The notes under the pieces were generated by a model. It worked only from the letters and a program-made list of their open reading frames with translations, had not been told where the DNA came from and ran no database searches. Made by a program: the position numbers and the translations under genes. This document shows positions 39,699-56,549 of a stretch of 64,000 nt of DNA, piece after piece (within the stretch, counting starts at the first letter, position 1; the number at the start of each line of letters is the position of its first letter). Location of the stretch: NCBI GenBank assembly GCA_002104945.1, contig MCFH01000001.1, positions 310,001 through 374,000 on the forward strand. Direction: 5' to 3'. The DNA comes from Piromyces finnis (lineage: Eukaryota > Neocallimastigomycota > Neocallimastigomycetes > Neocallimastigales > Neocallimastigaceae).

Positions 39699-40671
39699 AG
39701 GGGGTAATTACTCTTGGCTCAAGATCTAACAATATAGCTCTTGGAACATATTTTTCATCATCAGCCTAATTTTCAAAATTTAATTAAAATTGATATTTAT
39801 TATATTATTAACAATTAATAAATAAAAATAAAAGAAAAAAAAAATAATAATATCTATTATTAGGATTTTCATTTTTTAAATTATATATAAATATATACAT
39901 ACCTGATAGAAAAACACATCTTTACGATCATTTCCATCATTATCGCCAACTTTTAAAATACCATCTTTACTTATACCATGTTCTTTACATAATTGGGCCC
40001 AAAATTCCATACCAACTATAATTTAATAATTTATTTATATTTACAAATAATATGAATTTAATATAAATGAATGCATTATATATTTAAAATCCAATAAATA
40101 TATAAAGAAAATATTTATGTAATTTTAAATATTAAGACAAATGAAATTATATATATCAGCAATTTTATCATTTGAAAAGTATCATTTAATTCCAAAAAAT
40201 ATTTATAGTAAATGATTTAAATTATTATTATCTTTTTTTTTTTTTTTTTTTTTTTTGATTATCAATAATTTAAACCCATTTTAGATTTATTTATTTTTAA
40301 CAAGATGGTAATTGTTTTTTTATTTTAAAGAATATATATATTTTGAGAATGAAAAAGTCAAACATTGCTTTTCAAATGGTTATTAATTTAGAATAGTACA
40401 TAAATTAGTTATAATATAAATAAACCGTAAAACCGCATTTATTACTAGATTATATTTATTATATATTCATCAATATACTTTTATAGTGTGCACTAATTGA
40501 TGAATCATTATAATGAACCATGAATTGCTTTTATATGATTTTGGTTACATTCAATAATGAAATCTTTCTATGTTTAATAGGAATATAAAAAATTGTTATA
40601 ATACTATCATAAAGAAATTTACTTTGGTTTCCACATTGCCCTGCTTGTAAAGTAATTATTTCTCGAGGCAT
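37539..40671 (-). CDS. TUB4: Gamma-tubulin
   Basis: Gamma-tubulin nucleates microtubules at spindle poles and, in zoosporic fungi, probably at basal bodies. Twelve exons on the minus strand. Traced boundaries include 40671-40623, 40015-39903, 39765-39712, 39565-39383, 39287-39090 and 38908-38994; four larger exons follow between 38840 and 37860, then one at about 37705-37640 and a tiny last exon (37556-37539). The protein is about 450 residues. It starts [21 protein letters not shown] and has the GTPase loop [14 protein letters not shown], the gamma-specific [41 protein letters not shown] and [14 protein letters not shown]. It ends [17 protein letters not shown]. The first intron is by far the longest (about 600 bases). 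The last exon encodes only GSSRV; this end is less certain because its donor (GTTTGT) is weak. The intron after the exon at 37860 contains a run of 36 T. Confidence 0.94.
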
Positions 40672-40984
40672 TAAAATTTACTTTATAAATAATTTGATAG
40701 AAAGAATTGAAAATGTGAATTAAAAATAATTAATTATACAAATGAGTAGCAACTAATAATAAATTCTAAAATTAAAAATTATTATTAAAATTATATAATT
40801 ATTTTAATTTGAAATTTAATTTATGTATACAATAAATTTTATACATTACAATTTTTTAATAAATTAAATTTTTATTTCAAAATAATAGTTGTAAGAGGTT
40901 TTATTTTTATTTTTTTTATATACTTATATACATTTATAATCTCTTTGAAGTTTCATAATTTAACATCAAAATTTAATTAAAAAT
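40672..40984. other. Short intergenic region upstream of gamma-tubulin
   Basis: About 310 bases of AT-rich sequence, presumably the gamma-tubulin promoter, running into the relic ankyrin gene. No motif is recognised. Confidence 0.4.
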
Positions 40985-42149
40985 ATTTATGCGGATAAAG
41001 AATTACTAAAAGTTTTTATTGATAATATTAATAATTGCATTATTAATTCTATAATAGATTTTAAATTATTGAAAATGTTTTAAAAAATAATGTATTAAGA
41101 GAGGTATATAAAGAATTTAAATCTAGTGATGTTTTAATTAAATTATGTAAAAGTAAACAAGGAGAAATTATTAAATTAATTGAATGGCTTTTATCTATGA
41201 ATGTAAATATAGATTTAGTCGATGAAAATGACAGAACTGGTAGTATGTATTTAAGTATGAACGGAGAATTGAAAGAATTAGAACTTTTAATAAGATATGA
41301 TGCAGATATTAATTATGTAAACAGATATAATGAATCAGTTATTTCGATTATTATAAATTAATACAAGTTTAATAACAATCAATGATGCTAAATATATTTA
41401 AATGTATTAAATTATTTTAAATGTAATTTCAATGTAACAGTTAATGACGATGGGAATACAGCTTTTATGGCATTACTTCTACTTAATTCTTTATTTTTAC
41501 CTACAGATATTATTAATATTGTAAAAATAAATAAGAGCATTGATTTTTCAATAAAAAATAAATATCAAGAAAATGCTTCTTCATTGTTAATTAAGTTAAA
41601 TAATCAAGTTTTAATTTTTAATTTAATTAACCATCCAACCTTTGATTATAATTATAAAGACTTTGAAACTGGTAATAATTTAATTATATTAAGTGCCATT
41701 TCACAACCTAATGTATTAAATGAATTGTTGAAAAAAGAAAAATTGAAAGATAGAATAATGATATAAATACTAAAAATGAAAATGCATTAATTATTTCTAC
41801 TAAAGGAGGCTGTATCGATAGCGTTAAACTACTACTTAAATATCATATTAATATAAATCAGCAAGATATTTCAGGTAACACTGCTCTTCATTATGCTCTT
41901 ATTTTAGGAGATAAATATTTAATTAAATTATTATGCCAAAAAAAGGCAGACTATAATATAAAAAATAACGAAGATTTAACACCATCCTTGTATGCATTGA
42001 GGATTGGAAACAAGGAAATTATTTCAGTTATGACTAAACCTAAAAAAGAAATTAAAAGATCAAAATATAATGTTTCGAAAGTTTCATATGATAAAAATAA
42101 AAATAATTTCTGTTATATTTTCCCTAATAAAGTACAAAGATTTAGATAA
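40985..42149 (+). pseudogene. Broken ankyrin-repeat gene
   Basis: Three collinear stretches in different frames read as ankyrin-type repeats. First, about 41055-41358, with LIEWLLSMNVNIDLVDEND and LLIRYDADINYVNRYNESV, ends at a TAA. Second, from about 41440 to 41766, has VNDDGNTAFMALLLLNS and ends in TAA at 41764. Third, in a shifted frame from about 41756 to 42149, has NENALIISTKGGCIDSVKLL, INQQDISGNTALHYALILGD and LLCQKKADYNIKNNEDLTPS. Frame changes near 41065 and 41757, plus the stop at 41357, cannot be mended by plausible GT-AG introns that keep the repeat register at 41757, where coding continues without a gap. Loss of function is therefore likely. Ankyrin proteins are very numerous in anaerobic fungi, so a decayed copy is unsurprising. 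A sequencing indel at 41757 alone cannot be ruled out. Confidence 0.7.
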
Positions 42150-43851
42150 AGAACTTATATTTAAAAATTCGAACCAAAATTTTTACCCCTTAAACATTGA
42201 CAAAAAAGAATTATTGAGAGAACTTGTTATTGGGTTAAGTACTTTATAAAGTTTTATTTGATAAAAAATAAATTATATAAAAGTTAATAAATATAAAAAT
42301 TAAGCTATAAGATATATATAATTATAGCTAAAAATAAATAAATAAATGCATCAACAAGAAATGATAAATGTGAATATATATTTTAATATATTATTTTACT
42401 GAAAAAAAAAAATAGTACATAGTAGAAGTATTTCTTTTAAATACATATATAAAGTACATATAAGAATTATAATAATAATTATAATTTTTAATTTATTTGT
42501 TAAGCTGGTTTTCATCAGGTTTTATTTGAGAATCTTATTTTTTGTTAATTATATGTAATTAACGATAACCAATAAAATTGTGATGAATTAAAGGTAACAG
42601 AAATGTTTAAAGATTGATTAAAATGAAATAACTTTAATTTCTATTATTTAAGTGGTTTTAAAAGAAAATAAAGTATTGATAATAGAAATTTAAAATACAT
42701 ATAAACTTTTTTTTTTAACAATTTTATATAAGTAAATATATATGATATCTAAATGATTATAAATGCATTAAACTACAAAAATCAACAAAATGAATAATAA
42801 AACAAAAACACAAAAATTGCATTCAATATCTCAGAATTTCAAATTCATCAGTAATTTTTAAAATAATCAAAATGTGTTTATGCCAATTATTATTTCCTTT
42901 TAACTTTTTTTTTTAAAGACATCAAATTTCTTTTTAACTAAAATATTTTAATCTATATATAATAAAATTATTAATATAATTATGTTTTCCGTTTTTTTTT
43001 TTTTTTTTTAACTAAAGTTTATAACATTTTAAAACATTTATATAATACTTGTATTATAAAATAAAAGGGGAAAATATTAAAAAAAAAAAACTTTTATAGA
43101 ATTATATGTAATAAAAAAAAAAAAAAAAAAAATCAGAGTAATAATACTATAGTAATATGTAATATTAAAGATATTATTAGACATGTTATAATAACTATAA
43201 TTTGTTTTCAATAAGACTAAAGGATTGTTAGCATTAATTGTACTATAACTGTAAAATTGTCTTGTTTTGGATATTTCTTAATTATTGTTTTAAAAAGTCA
43301 ATATTGAAGAAAATAAAATATGCCACTTTGGTTATTTTATATTTATTGTTATTAACTTTCCTCCAATCTTTTTTTCTTTTAAAAATAACATTTAATGTAT
43401 TTTCCATTGAAATTTAAACTTCTTATTTTCATTTTTAATAACATACTATAAATTATAAAATAACTAAATTCTTAAAATATAAAAGAAATTTACAAAATTT
43501 AAATTCTATTTTTTTTTTTCTTTATACTGATACACAATACTATATTTAATATAAAAAAGTATGAATGTAATTTATTTTCAAGAGAATGATTTTTTTTTTT
43601 TTATTAAGATTAATATTATGTTATTAAAATGTAGATAATGATTTTAATTTATAAAAAATATTTTTATTTTATATAAAATCATATTTTTGTATTTTTTTTG
43701 TTATTTAATTATGAAAAATGCTTTTTACGTTTATATATATTTATTGATGATATTTACAAAGTTTATAAGTGATAAGCTATTTATGTATAATTAGAATGTA
43801 TTCTTATATTTTTATTTCATGACCTAAAGCTGTAGTATTAACATATAAACT
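42150..43851. other. Intergenic, no gene seen
   Basis: 1.7 kb of AT-rich sequence with many short A and T runs. Neither strand has an ORF with coding-like composition. The last few hundred bases should contain the 3' UTR of the small minus-strand gene. Confidence 0.5.
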
Positions 43852-44037
43852 TTACTTCTTTGGTTCATATGGACCAGATTCAGTAACAACTTCATTTGGG
43901 TTAGCTTGGTAAGTGTTAGTAGCTTCATTGTCGTTAGCTGGAACATTGTTAATTTTAACAGTTTCTGGACCACCTTCAGTTACAATATCATCGTAGTAAT
44001 CTCTTGGGTATGGAAGACCGTTATTTGGAGCGCTCAT
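43852..44037 (-). CDS. Small 61-residue protein with two VTExGP motifs
   Basis: A short intronless ORF starting MSAPNNGLPYPRDYYDD. Its base composition is far less AT-rich than the flanks, and it uses codons such as AAC, CCA, GGT and GTT, the pattern seen in strongly expressed genes of this window. The protein is hydrophilic, acidic, Asn/Pro-rich and probably disordered. The motif (D/E)(I/V)VTE(G/S)GP occurs twice, at about 17-25 (DIVTEGGPE) and 49-57 (EVVTESGPY), separated by about 30 residues. There is no signal peptide, membrane helix or Cys. No family is recognised. The ATG context (AAAATGAG after an A/T-only leader) is good. A second small ORF ends 84 bases upstream on the same strand. 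Confidence 0.75.
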   Translation of the reverse strand: MSAPNNGLPYPRDYYDDIVTEGGPETVKINNVPANDNEATNTYQANPNEVVTESGPYEPKK

Positions 44038-44121
44038 TTTATATATTTAATTTTTAATATCTATTTATAAATTAGTAATAAACTAATGAAGGAATAGAAA
44101 ATAAAAAGTAAAAGAAGCTAT

Positions 44122-44280
44122 TTATATATGATCTTTAATTTTGTAACGCCACCACTCATTATTAATTAGGAACGGAGTTAAAGAAATACTTTGTGGCTGA
44201 TGCATTCTAAGATAATTCTTTTTTCCATATTTAGAAAAATCGGAATGATTCTTTGTACCCGTCAAATCAACCCTACCCAT
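44122..44280 (-). CDS. Small 52-residue ORF upstream of the 61-residue gene
   Basis: Read on the minus strand from ATG at 44280 (context AAAATGG) to TAA at 44122. The product starts MGRVDLTGTKNHSDF, has a basic middle (SKYGKKNYLRMHQPQS) and ends FLINNEWWRYKIKDHI. Composition is clearly less AT-rich than the neighbouring sequence, and a double Trp in an 85% AT genome is unlikely by chance. There is no signal peptide or long hydrophobic segment. No family is recognised. The end lies only 84 bases before the ATG of the next small gene on the same strand. That is too close for a usual promoter here, so it may be a long upstream ORF in its 5' UTR, the first cistron of a bicistronic mRNA, or a separate gene. 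Confidence 0.5.
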   Translation of the reverse strand: MGRVDLTGTKNHSDFSKYGKKNYLRMHQPQSISLTPFLINNEWWRYKIKDHI

Positions 44281-45743
44281 TTTACTATTACATTACTAAT
44301 TTTACTTATTAATGGCTATGGTGATAATATTGTTAATTAATAATAATTAATAATGATAATTATAGTAATGGTAATAGTTATTGTGATAATATTGCTTATC
44401 ATAATAAAAATAATAGTTCCTTTACTACCATTCCTATTCCTATTAATTATTTATATATTCATATTGTTATCCTGGTAGGTAGGTAGGCATATTAATTAAA
44501 CTTTATATTTGTAATTGCATAAATTGAATTTTTAATAAAAAAAAGTTTTAATCTAACATGTGATTAAAATTTAATTTTTAATATGCCCAAATAAAGCCAT
44601 AAATAATTATTGAAAAAGTAACAAATTGGGCAATATAAAAATTTTAAAAGAAAAATATTCTTTACATTTTATTTAATGTCAAAAAGAAAAAAATGTTACT
44701 ATGCTTAATTGAGAGACCTTTTTATCATAACATAATACACCTTAGAAACAGTTGAATAGAAGAAAAAAAAAAAGTGAGGAGGAAATTGATAATAAATATT
44801 AATATCATTTCATACAAAATATATTTGAAAGTGGATTTTTTAAGGAATTTAGAAAACAAATTTTTTATTATAAAATAAAATAATATTTATTAATTGTAAT
44901 AATTCATAGAAAATGTAGATAGAAAAAACTATGTTATGAAATAAGAAATTAATCAATTAATATATATACACATTTATAATTAAATATTAGCATCAATAAT
45001 TATTGTATATTATATTCATAAATATACTTGTGAAGAATGTATATATGTATTTTATTATATAAAATTTAATATTTATAATACTTTATTATTTTGTCAAAGT
45101 TTCGATTAATTTTATTTTTATTAATATTAAAATTATAATATGTATTAAATATTTAATGACAAAACTTAGCCTAAAATTAAATAAAACAGTATTTGAAAAA
45201 TGATTAAAATGTATGATATTTTATTCTTTTTGCTATTCTTCTTGTTATCCTTATTACTATTTAATAATAATAATAATTTCAAATTCCATTTTGAATTTAC
45301 TAGCTAAATCTATTTTTGAGCAATTAATTTCTTTTCTTTCTTTTTTTTTTTTTTTTTAGAAAAACTATTTAAATTTTCTTTTATAAAATACTTTTTCTTT
45401 TAAATTCTTTGTTATTCTCTTTTCATTGTTCTATGCTTAACCATCCTTTTAGTTAAAGTTTACTTTAATTCAATTTAATTTAACCAAAATTTTGTTCTTT
45501 TTTATTCTTTATAATAGAAAAAACCTAATGAAAATAATAATCTTTTTTAAATTTAAAATAATTTTTAATTTTTTAATATTAGTTTTTTCAAAAATACTTT
45601 TATCCAATCATATTTTCAATCGAGGTTTTTAATATCAAAAGTTAAAATTAAAAAAAAAAAAAAATTTGATAATTCAACAATAATATTATTTATCATCTTT
45701 AAATTTATTTATAGAATATAATATTAAACAATTATAATTGAAA
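44281..45743. other. Divergent intergenic region, no further gene seen
   Basis: 1.46 kb between the small minus-strand ORFs and TTC4. Holds a purely A/T/G region of TAATAA repeats (44330-44400), a GTAGGTAGGTAGG tetranucleotide tract (44475-44488) and AT-rich sequence. Promoters for both sides should lie here. Confidence 0.5.
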
Positions 45744-47397
45744 ATGGAAGAAGAAACCTTTGGACCAGATATGCCATTCAATTACAATCCTGGAATCAAG
45801 AGTGATCCAGAAGCTTTTCTTAAAGAAATGGATAGTATTCCATTATTTATGAATTCTCTTGATGATGAAGTCATTGAAGAAAATCCAACTCTTGCTGCTT
45901 TACAAGCTTTAAAGTATGATGGTACTCCAGAAGGTAAATATCAAATTCAAATATGAAAAATATATAAAATGAATTTATATATATTTCATTTATATATATA
46001 CTTTTTAATCATTGAAATTTCATGAAATTTTAAAAAATATATTATTATAAAATTATTTATATTTTTTTTATGGAAAATTATGGAAATATTTTGAAATATA
46101 AATATTATAAATTTAAATTAATTAAAAATATAATTTTCAATTATAATATATAATATTTTCTATACTCAATGCAATTAATAAAAATATTAAAAAAAAGAAA
46201 ATGCTAAAGATTTCAAGGACCAAGGTAATGAATGTTTCCAAGCTGGTAAACACAAGTACAAGGATGCCCTTCAATTCTATACAGATGGTATTGAACAAAA
46301 ATGTAAAGATAAGGAATTAAATTCTATTTTACATTCCAACAGAGCCGCAGTTAATTTAGAATTAGGTAATTTCGGTAAAGTTTTAAGAGATTGTGCAAAG
46401 GCTCTTGAATACAACCCAAATAATATTAAAGCTTTTTACAGATCTGGTAAGGCTTGTTATATTTTAGAAAAAATTCCAGAAGCTCTTGATTGTTGTGACA
46501 GAGCTTTAGCTGTAAGTATTGTGTTAAAGTAGAAAAATTAAATATAATCAATATAAATGGAATATAACATAATCTTTGTTCATTAATTATTAAATAAATA
46601 TATTTATTTAATAATAATAATAATAATATATAAAACCATATAAATAGCTTGATCCAAAAAATAAAGGTGTTAAAGATTTAAAGATTAAAATTTTAAGAAG
46701 AAAACAAGAACTTGAAGAAAAGGAAAAAAGAAGATTACAAAGAATTGCTGAAGAAGAAAAGGAAAAGCAATTATTAACCCAAACTATCAAGGTTAGTTAT
46801 AAAAACAAGTCAATAAAATAGAAAAAATAAATATTTTATATTTTCTAAATTAAAATGTAATTTATTTAATTATATAATTTTTATTATATTTGTTTGTTTT
46901 ATAAAATATATTGTCATTATCCATTATAAATAAATTAACAGGATAGAAAAATCAACATTGTTTCAAATAACGAATTTTTAAAAAAATACCCAGTACAAAA
47001 AGAAAATGCTGTTCGCTTAGATAAAGAAACTAAAGAATTATTATGGCCAGTATTTTTCTTATATCCAGAATACAAAGAATCTGATTTTATTTCTGGTTTT
47101 AATGAAAATAATACTTTTGAAGAACATTTAGAAGTTATGTTTGGTGATCCAAACAATCCAGCTCCATGGGATAAAGATCATGTTTATACTCCAGATAACT
47201 TAAATGTCTATTTTGAAACTTATTCAAAGAATGGTGAAAAGACCAAGTTATTAAAGGTTCCAAACAAGATGAAACTTAAGACTGTTTTATCTAATTCTAA
47301 GTTCACTCTTATTGATATGATTCCAGCTTTCATCATTTTACCAAAGAATTCCAAATTTACTGATGAATTTATTGACAATTTCTTACATAAGGAATAA
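45744..47397 (+). CDS. TTC4: TTC4/Cns1-type TPR co-chaperone of Hsp90/Hsp70
   Basis: Cns1/TTC4 binds the C-termini of Hsp70 and Hsp90 through a TPR clamp and supports translation elongation factor folding in yeast. Four exons: 45744-45933, 46198-46511, 46648-46791 and 46942-47397. Phases close, giving 367 residues. The N-terminal segment PFNYNPGIKSDPEAFLKEMD and IPLFMNSLDDEV matches the family's start. TPR repeats cover about residues 65-185: AKDFKDQGNECFQAGKHKYK with Lys/Asn clamp residues, ILHSNRAAVNLELGNF, and AFYRSGKACYILEKIPEALD. A charged helix follows (RRKQELEEKEKRRLQRIAEE). The C-terminal wheel domain starts around ELLWPVFFLYPEY and includes FGDPNNPAPWD, with the end AFIILPKNSKF. The ATG at 45744 is chosen because the upstream codon in frame is TTG, not ATG. 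Confidence 0.94.
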
Positions 47398-48134
47398 ACA
47401 TTTATATTTTTCAAAATATTAAATAAATAATACAATACATCAAATTGAAATAAATCAACAGGATTATATTTTAAATTATTTTATATAAAATTTTAACGCT
47501 GTTATAATAGAATTAAATCTTAGTAAAAATAATAACTATCCTCTTTAAATTATTTATTACCATATAGATTTATATACAATACATAATATAAAAATCCAAG
47601 CGAACAAACAAAAAAATGAAAAAAAAAAAATAAAAGTAATAAAAAAAAAAAAAAACATTAGTATATCAACAACAACAATAACAATTAAAAGAAATAAATA
47701 ATTATATATAATTAAGAATAAAGGCAGAATTAAACCTATACTTTCCTTTAAATTATATATTATTAGTATAGTATGTGTTGGTACTAATTTAATTTATATA
47801 CTGTATATTATATTAAAACTATATAAATAATTTAAAACTTTTTTTTACATCTCCATCTATTTTTTTTAAAAAAATAAAAAATAAAAATAAAAATAAAAAA
47901 ATTAAAAAATATAAAGTTTGAAAGTGGTCAAGTGTGCCTTTTGCTGATTTTAAGTTTTCATACCAAGAACATAAAAATTAATTTACATTTATGATAATCA
48001 CGTGTATATCATTAATAGTAAAGAAGAAATATTGAAGTCATTGGTTAATTTATATTATATAATAATCATAATATTTTCCAAAAAAAAAAAAAAATAAAAT
48101 AAAATAAAAAAAATAATTTCTAATAGATTTTAAA
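47398..48134. other. Intergenic between TTC4 and PANE
   Basis: 737 bases, AT-rich, with A-rich microsatellites just before the next ATG (48082-48116). No ORF or motif is supported. Confidence 0.5.
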
Positions 48135-49700
48135 ATGGAGGATACTAATATATATGTTCTTGGAGCAGGTTCAATAGGATGTTTATTTTCATATTATTTA
48201 AAAAAATATAATAATAATGTTATTTTAATAACAAGAGATAATAATACCAAAGAAAGTAAAAATCAAGAAACCAATTTTGAAAAGTCTCTTTCCGTTGAAT
48301 TTAAATATAAATCTTCTGAAGGAAAACTAATTGATAATGATACTATTCAATGTTTAGTTAAAACTCCAACACAAATTTCTAATAATAATGAAAAAATAAA
48401 GGTAATAATATCTGTTTATCTCTATTATAATATTTTTTAAATATATTTTTTATAGTATAGTTGGTTGTATACCCTAATTAAGAAAAGAATTTTCTTTCAA
48501 AAAAAAAAAAATATTATAAATTTTTAATTCGAGATGTAAATTTTACTCATTGTAAATACATTTGAATTTTTTTTATTTTTGTATTTTATTTTATTTTATT
48601 TTTTTTATAATAAAGTAAATATTTGAAATTTACTAATTTTAATTTCTTTAATGCACACCTATTATGTTTTTTATTTTTATATATATTATTTTTCAATAAA
48701 GATATTATTAATTACAACAAAATCACCAGATACCTTAGAAGCAATTAAAACAATAGAATCTTCTCTTCATTCCGAATGTACTATTATACTTATGCAAAAT
48801 GGCGTTCTTGGAACTTATTCCCTTTTAACAGAATATTTCTTAACAAAAAATAAACATTTAAATTCACCACTTCCAAGAATATTAGTAGGTACTACATCCA
48901 ATGGTTCCTACAGAATTTCACCACTTAATATTGTTCATGCTGGCAAAGGAACCACATATATTGGTGAACCAAATGGAGATTACACCACATTTTATCATGA
49001 AAACAATACTGGTTCAGATAATCTTGAATTAATCAATCATCAATTCTCACCACTTCAAGAACTTAATATCACTGTTTATACTGAGGCAAAAGATTATACC
49101 TTAAAACTTTTACCATTACTTCAAACAAAGCTTATCGTAAATGCTTGTTTAAATCCATTAACCGCATTGTTTGAATGTTTAAATGGTTGGATTGTAGATA
49201 TAATTGACACAGAGAGTCAAACAATAAAAAACATAAATACAAAGGATCATCCATGTAGTTCGATGATTAAAGAAATTTGTCAAGAAGCTGCATGGGTATT
49301 AGTTGATGATGCTAAAGATAAAATTAATAATGATAATAATAATCGTGAAAATGATGCTACACAAAATGACCAATCATTTAATTTTGAACTACCTATTTCT
49401 CTTAAACATTTATCAGAAAAGGCTAAAAGTCAAGCTGAAGAATGGGAAAAGAGTGTTATTGATGTAGCTAAAAAAACCTGTTTAAATAGAAATTCGATGC
49501 TTCAAGATATCGATGCTAAACGTGTTACAACTGAAATTGAATTCTTAAATGGTTTCCTTGTTAAAGAAGCTACAAAGAAATATATCCGTATACTTCAGGA
49601 ACATTCCGTTTTCGAAACACCTAATCAGCCTATCCTTAAAGTTAATGAAATGTTGGTTCGTTTAATAAAAATCAAATCTTGGATTCGTTCTCAAAATTAG
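48135..49700 (+). CDS. PANE: 2-dehydropantoate 2-reductase-like (ApbA/PanE family)
   Basis: An NADPH-dependent ketopantoate reductase-type enzyme, which would make pantoate for CoA synthesis. Two exons, 48135-48401 and 48702-49700, give 421 residues. The Rossmann loop VLGAGSIGCLFSYYL carries GxGxxG at residues 10-15. Catalytic-region motifs are present: TTKSPDT (the active-site Lys of the family), MQNG, PRILVGTTSNG, HAGKGTTYIGE, and the second domain LLPLLQTKLIVNACLNPLTA..NG with the conserved Lys and Asn, then KRVTTEIEFLNGFLV with the conserved Glu. There is an Asn/Asp-rich insertion of about 25 residues (NNDNNNRENDATQND), probably a loop expansion. Many paralogues of unknown substrate exist in this family, so activity on ketopantoate is likely but not shown. 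A TTG-free, clear ATG follows an A-rich leader. Confidence 0.88.
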
Positions 49701-50094
49701 AAATATTAATCATTTTTATTTTTCATTCTTAATGTAAATAATAATAATAATAATAATAATAATAGTAAATTTATTACTTTTTTTTTTTTTATTAATTCTA
49801 AGAAAAAACAAATTTTAGGATTCGAATGAATAGATATTTAAATGCATACAACGTTTTTCTTTTTTTTATTTTTTATTTTTTTTATTTTTATTTTTTACTT
49901 TTTATTATTATTATTTTTTTTTTTTTATTTATTTATCATGAAATGTGGTATATATCATATTATAGTAATTTTTTTTTTTTTTAAAAAAAAAGAAAAATTA
50001 ATCTGTCATATATGTAATAAAATAAAATAAAATAAAATAAAATAAAAAAAAAAAAAAAAAAAAATAAAAAAAATAAAAAAAAAAATAAAAAAAA

Positions 50095-50125
<31 letters not shown>

Positions 50126-50177
50126 ATAAAATAAAAATAAATAAAATAAAATAGTTTAAACATAATTGAAAAATAAT

Positions 50178-50209
<32 letters not shown>

Positions 50210-50636
50210 TATTTAAAGCAATAATATATTAATAGTAACATAAGATTAAGAAATAATAGGATTGTTATAATATTTCAAATTAATTATTATCATCACTTAT
50301 ATATAAATTTAATTCTATGAATATTTATATTGCTTTGCTTTGTCATATTGACATTTAATGATTTTGCTTTTTTTTTTTTTATTATTATAATTATCTTTTT
50401 TTTTTTTTCATTTTAATTTACTTAATTTTTCGTTTAGTTTGTTAATGAAATTACTTTGTATTTATTGTTGTATATATTAATTAATTTCAATTTTTGAAAT
50501 TATCATAATAACAATAATTTAAAAAGTAATGAGGATAAAAAAATAATAAATAGATTTACAAATAATAAATAGTAAGTGTTCTACTTGTATTGATATATTA
50601 AAAATAATATATATAGGTGTGTGTTTGTGTAAGCAT
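49701..50636. other. Convergent intergenic region with A/T simple repeats
   Basis: Between the PANE stop and the stop of the Asn-rich gene. Contains (AAT)n at 49738-49765, a strand of T-rich units (49850-49935) and then a mirror A-rich set of (AAAAT)n and A runs (50018-50207). On RNA these could pair over about 80 bases. No gene is seen. Confidence 0.6.
50018..50155. repeat. (AAAAT)n and poly-A compound repeat
   Basis: Starts with five AAAAT units, passes through long A runs broken by single T, and ends with AAAAT/AAAT units. It lacks G and C entirely. Confidence 0.85.
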
Positions 50637-56070
<5,434 letters not shown>

Positions 56071-56516
56071 TATATTTTAAGATGCTTTCTTGATTTTTAT
56101 TTTATTTATATATTTATATTATATATATATATATATTTATTTATTCCTTAAAAAAAATAATATGTTTATTTCGCTTTTAGAGGTATATATAAATATTTAT
56201 ATTACTGAAAATATTATTTTATAATATTAATTTTTTAATACATTTACAAAGAGTATATTAGCATATTTTTTCCCTTTTTATATTATTTCTTTTTTTTATT
56301 ATTAGTATAAAATATAATGTAATTAATTCTATAAAATTGTTTATAAATAATTATTTTATTATTATCAAAAGAATTTTTGAAACCTGAAAAAAAAAAATGT
56401 TGGTTTAATATTACAATTAATATGTTGTTATTATTTTCAACTGTGTAAATTATAATTGATAGTTGATGTTATTTTTGCTATTATTTATATATATTATCCT
56501 GTATATATTATTTAAC

Positions 56517-56549
<33 letters not shown>

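Noticed and set aside
43608-43852. Continuation of the 61-residue gene into a downstream exon
   Set aside because: The stop TAA is followed by A/T-only sequence with no open frame or splice site in phase.
44122-44280. 52-codon ORF as an upstream exon of the 61-residue protein
   Set aside because: The ORF ends in a stop, and no donor-acceptor pair was found that joins the two in frame; kept as a separate candidate ORF.
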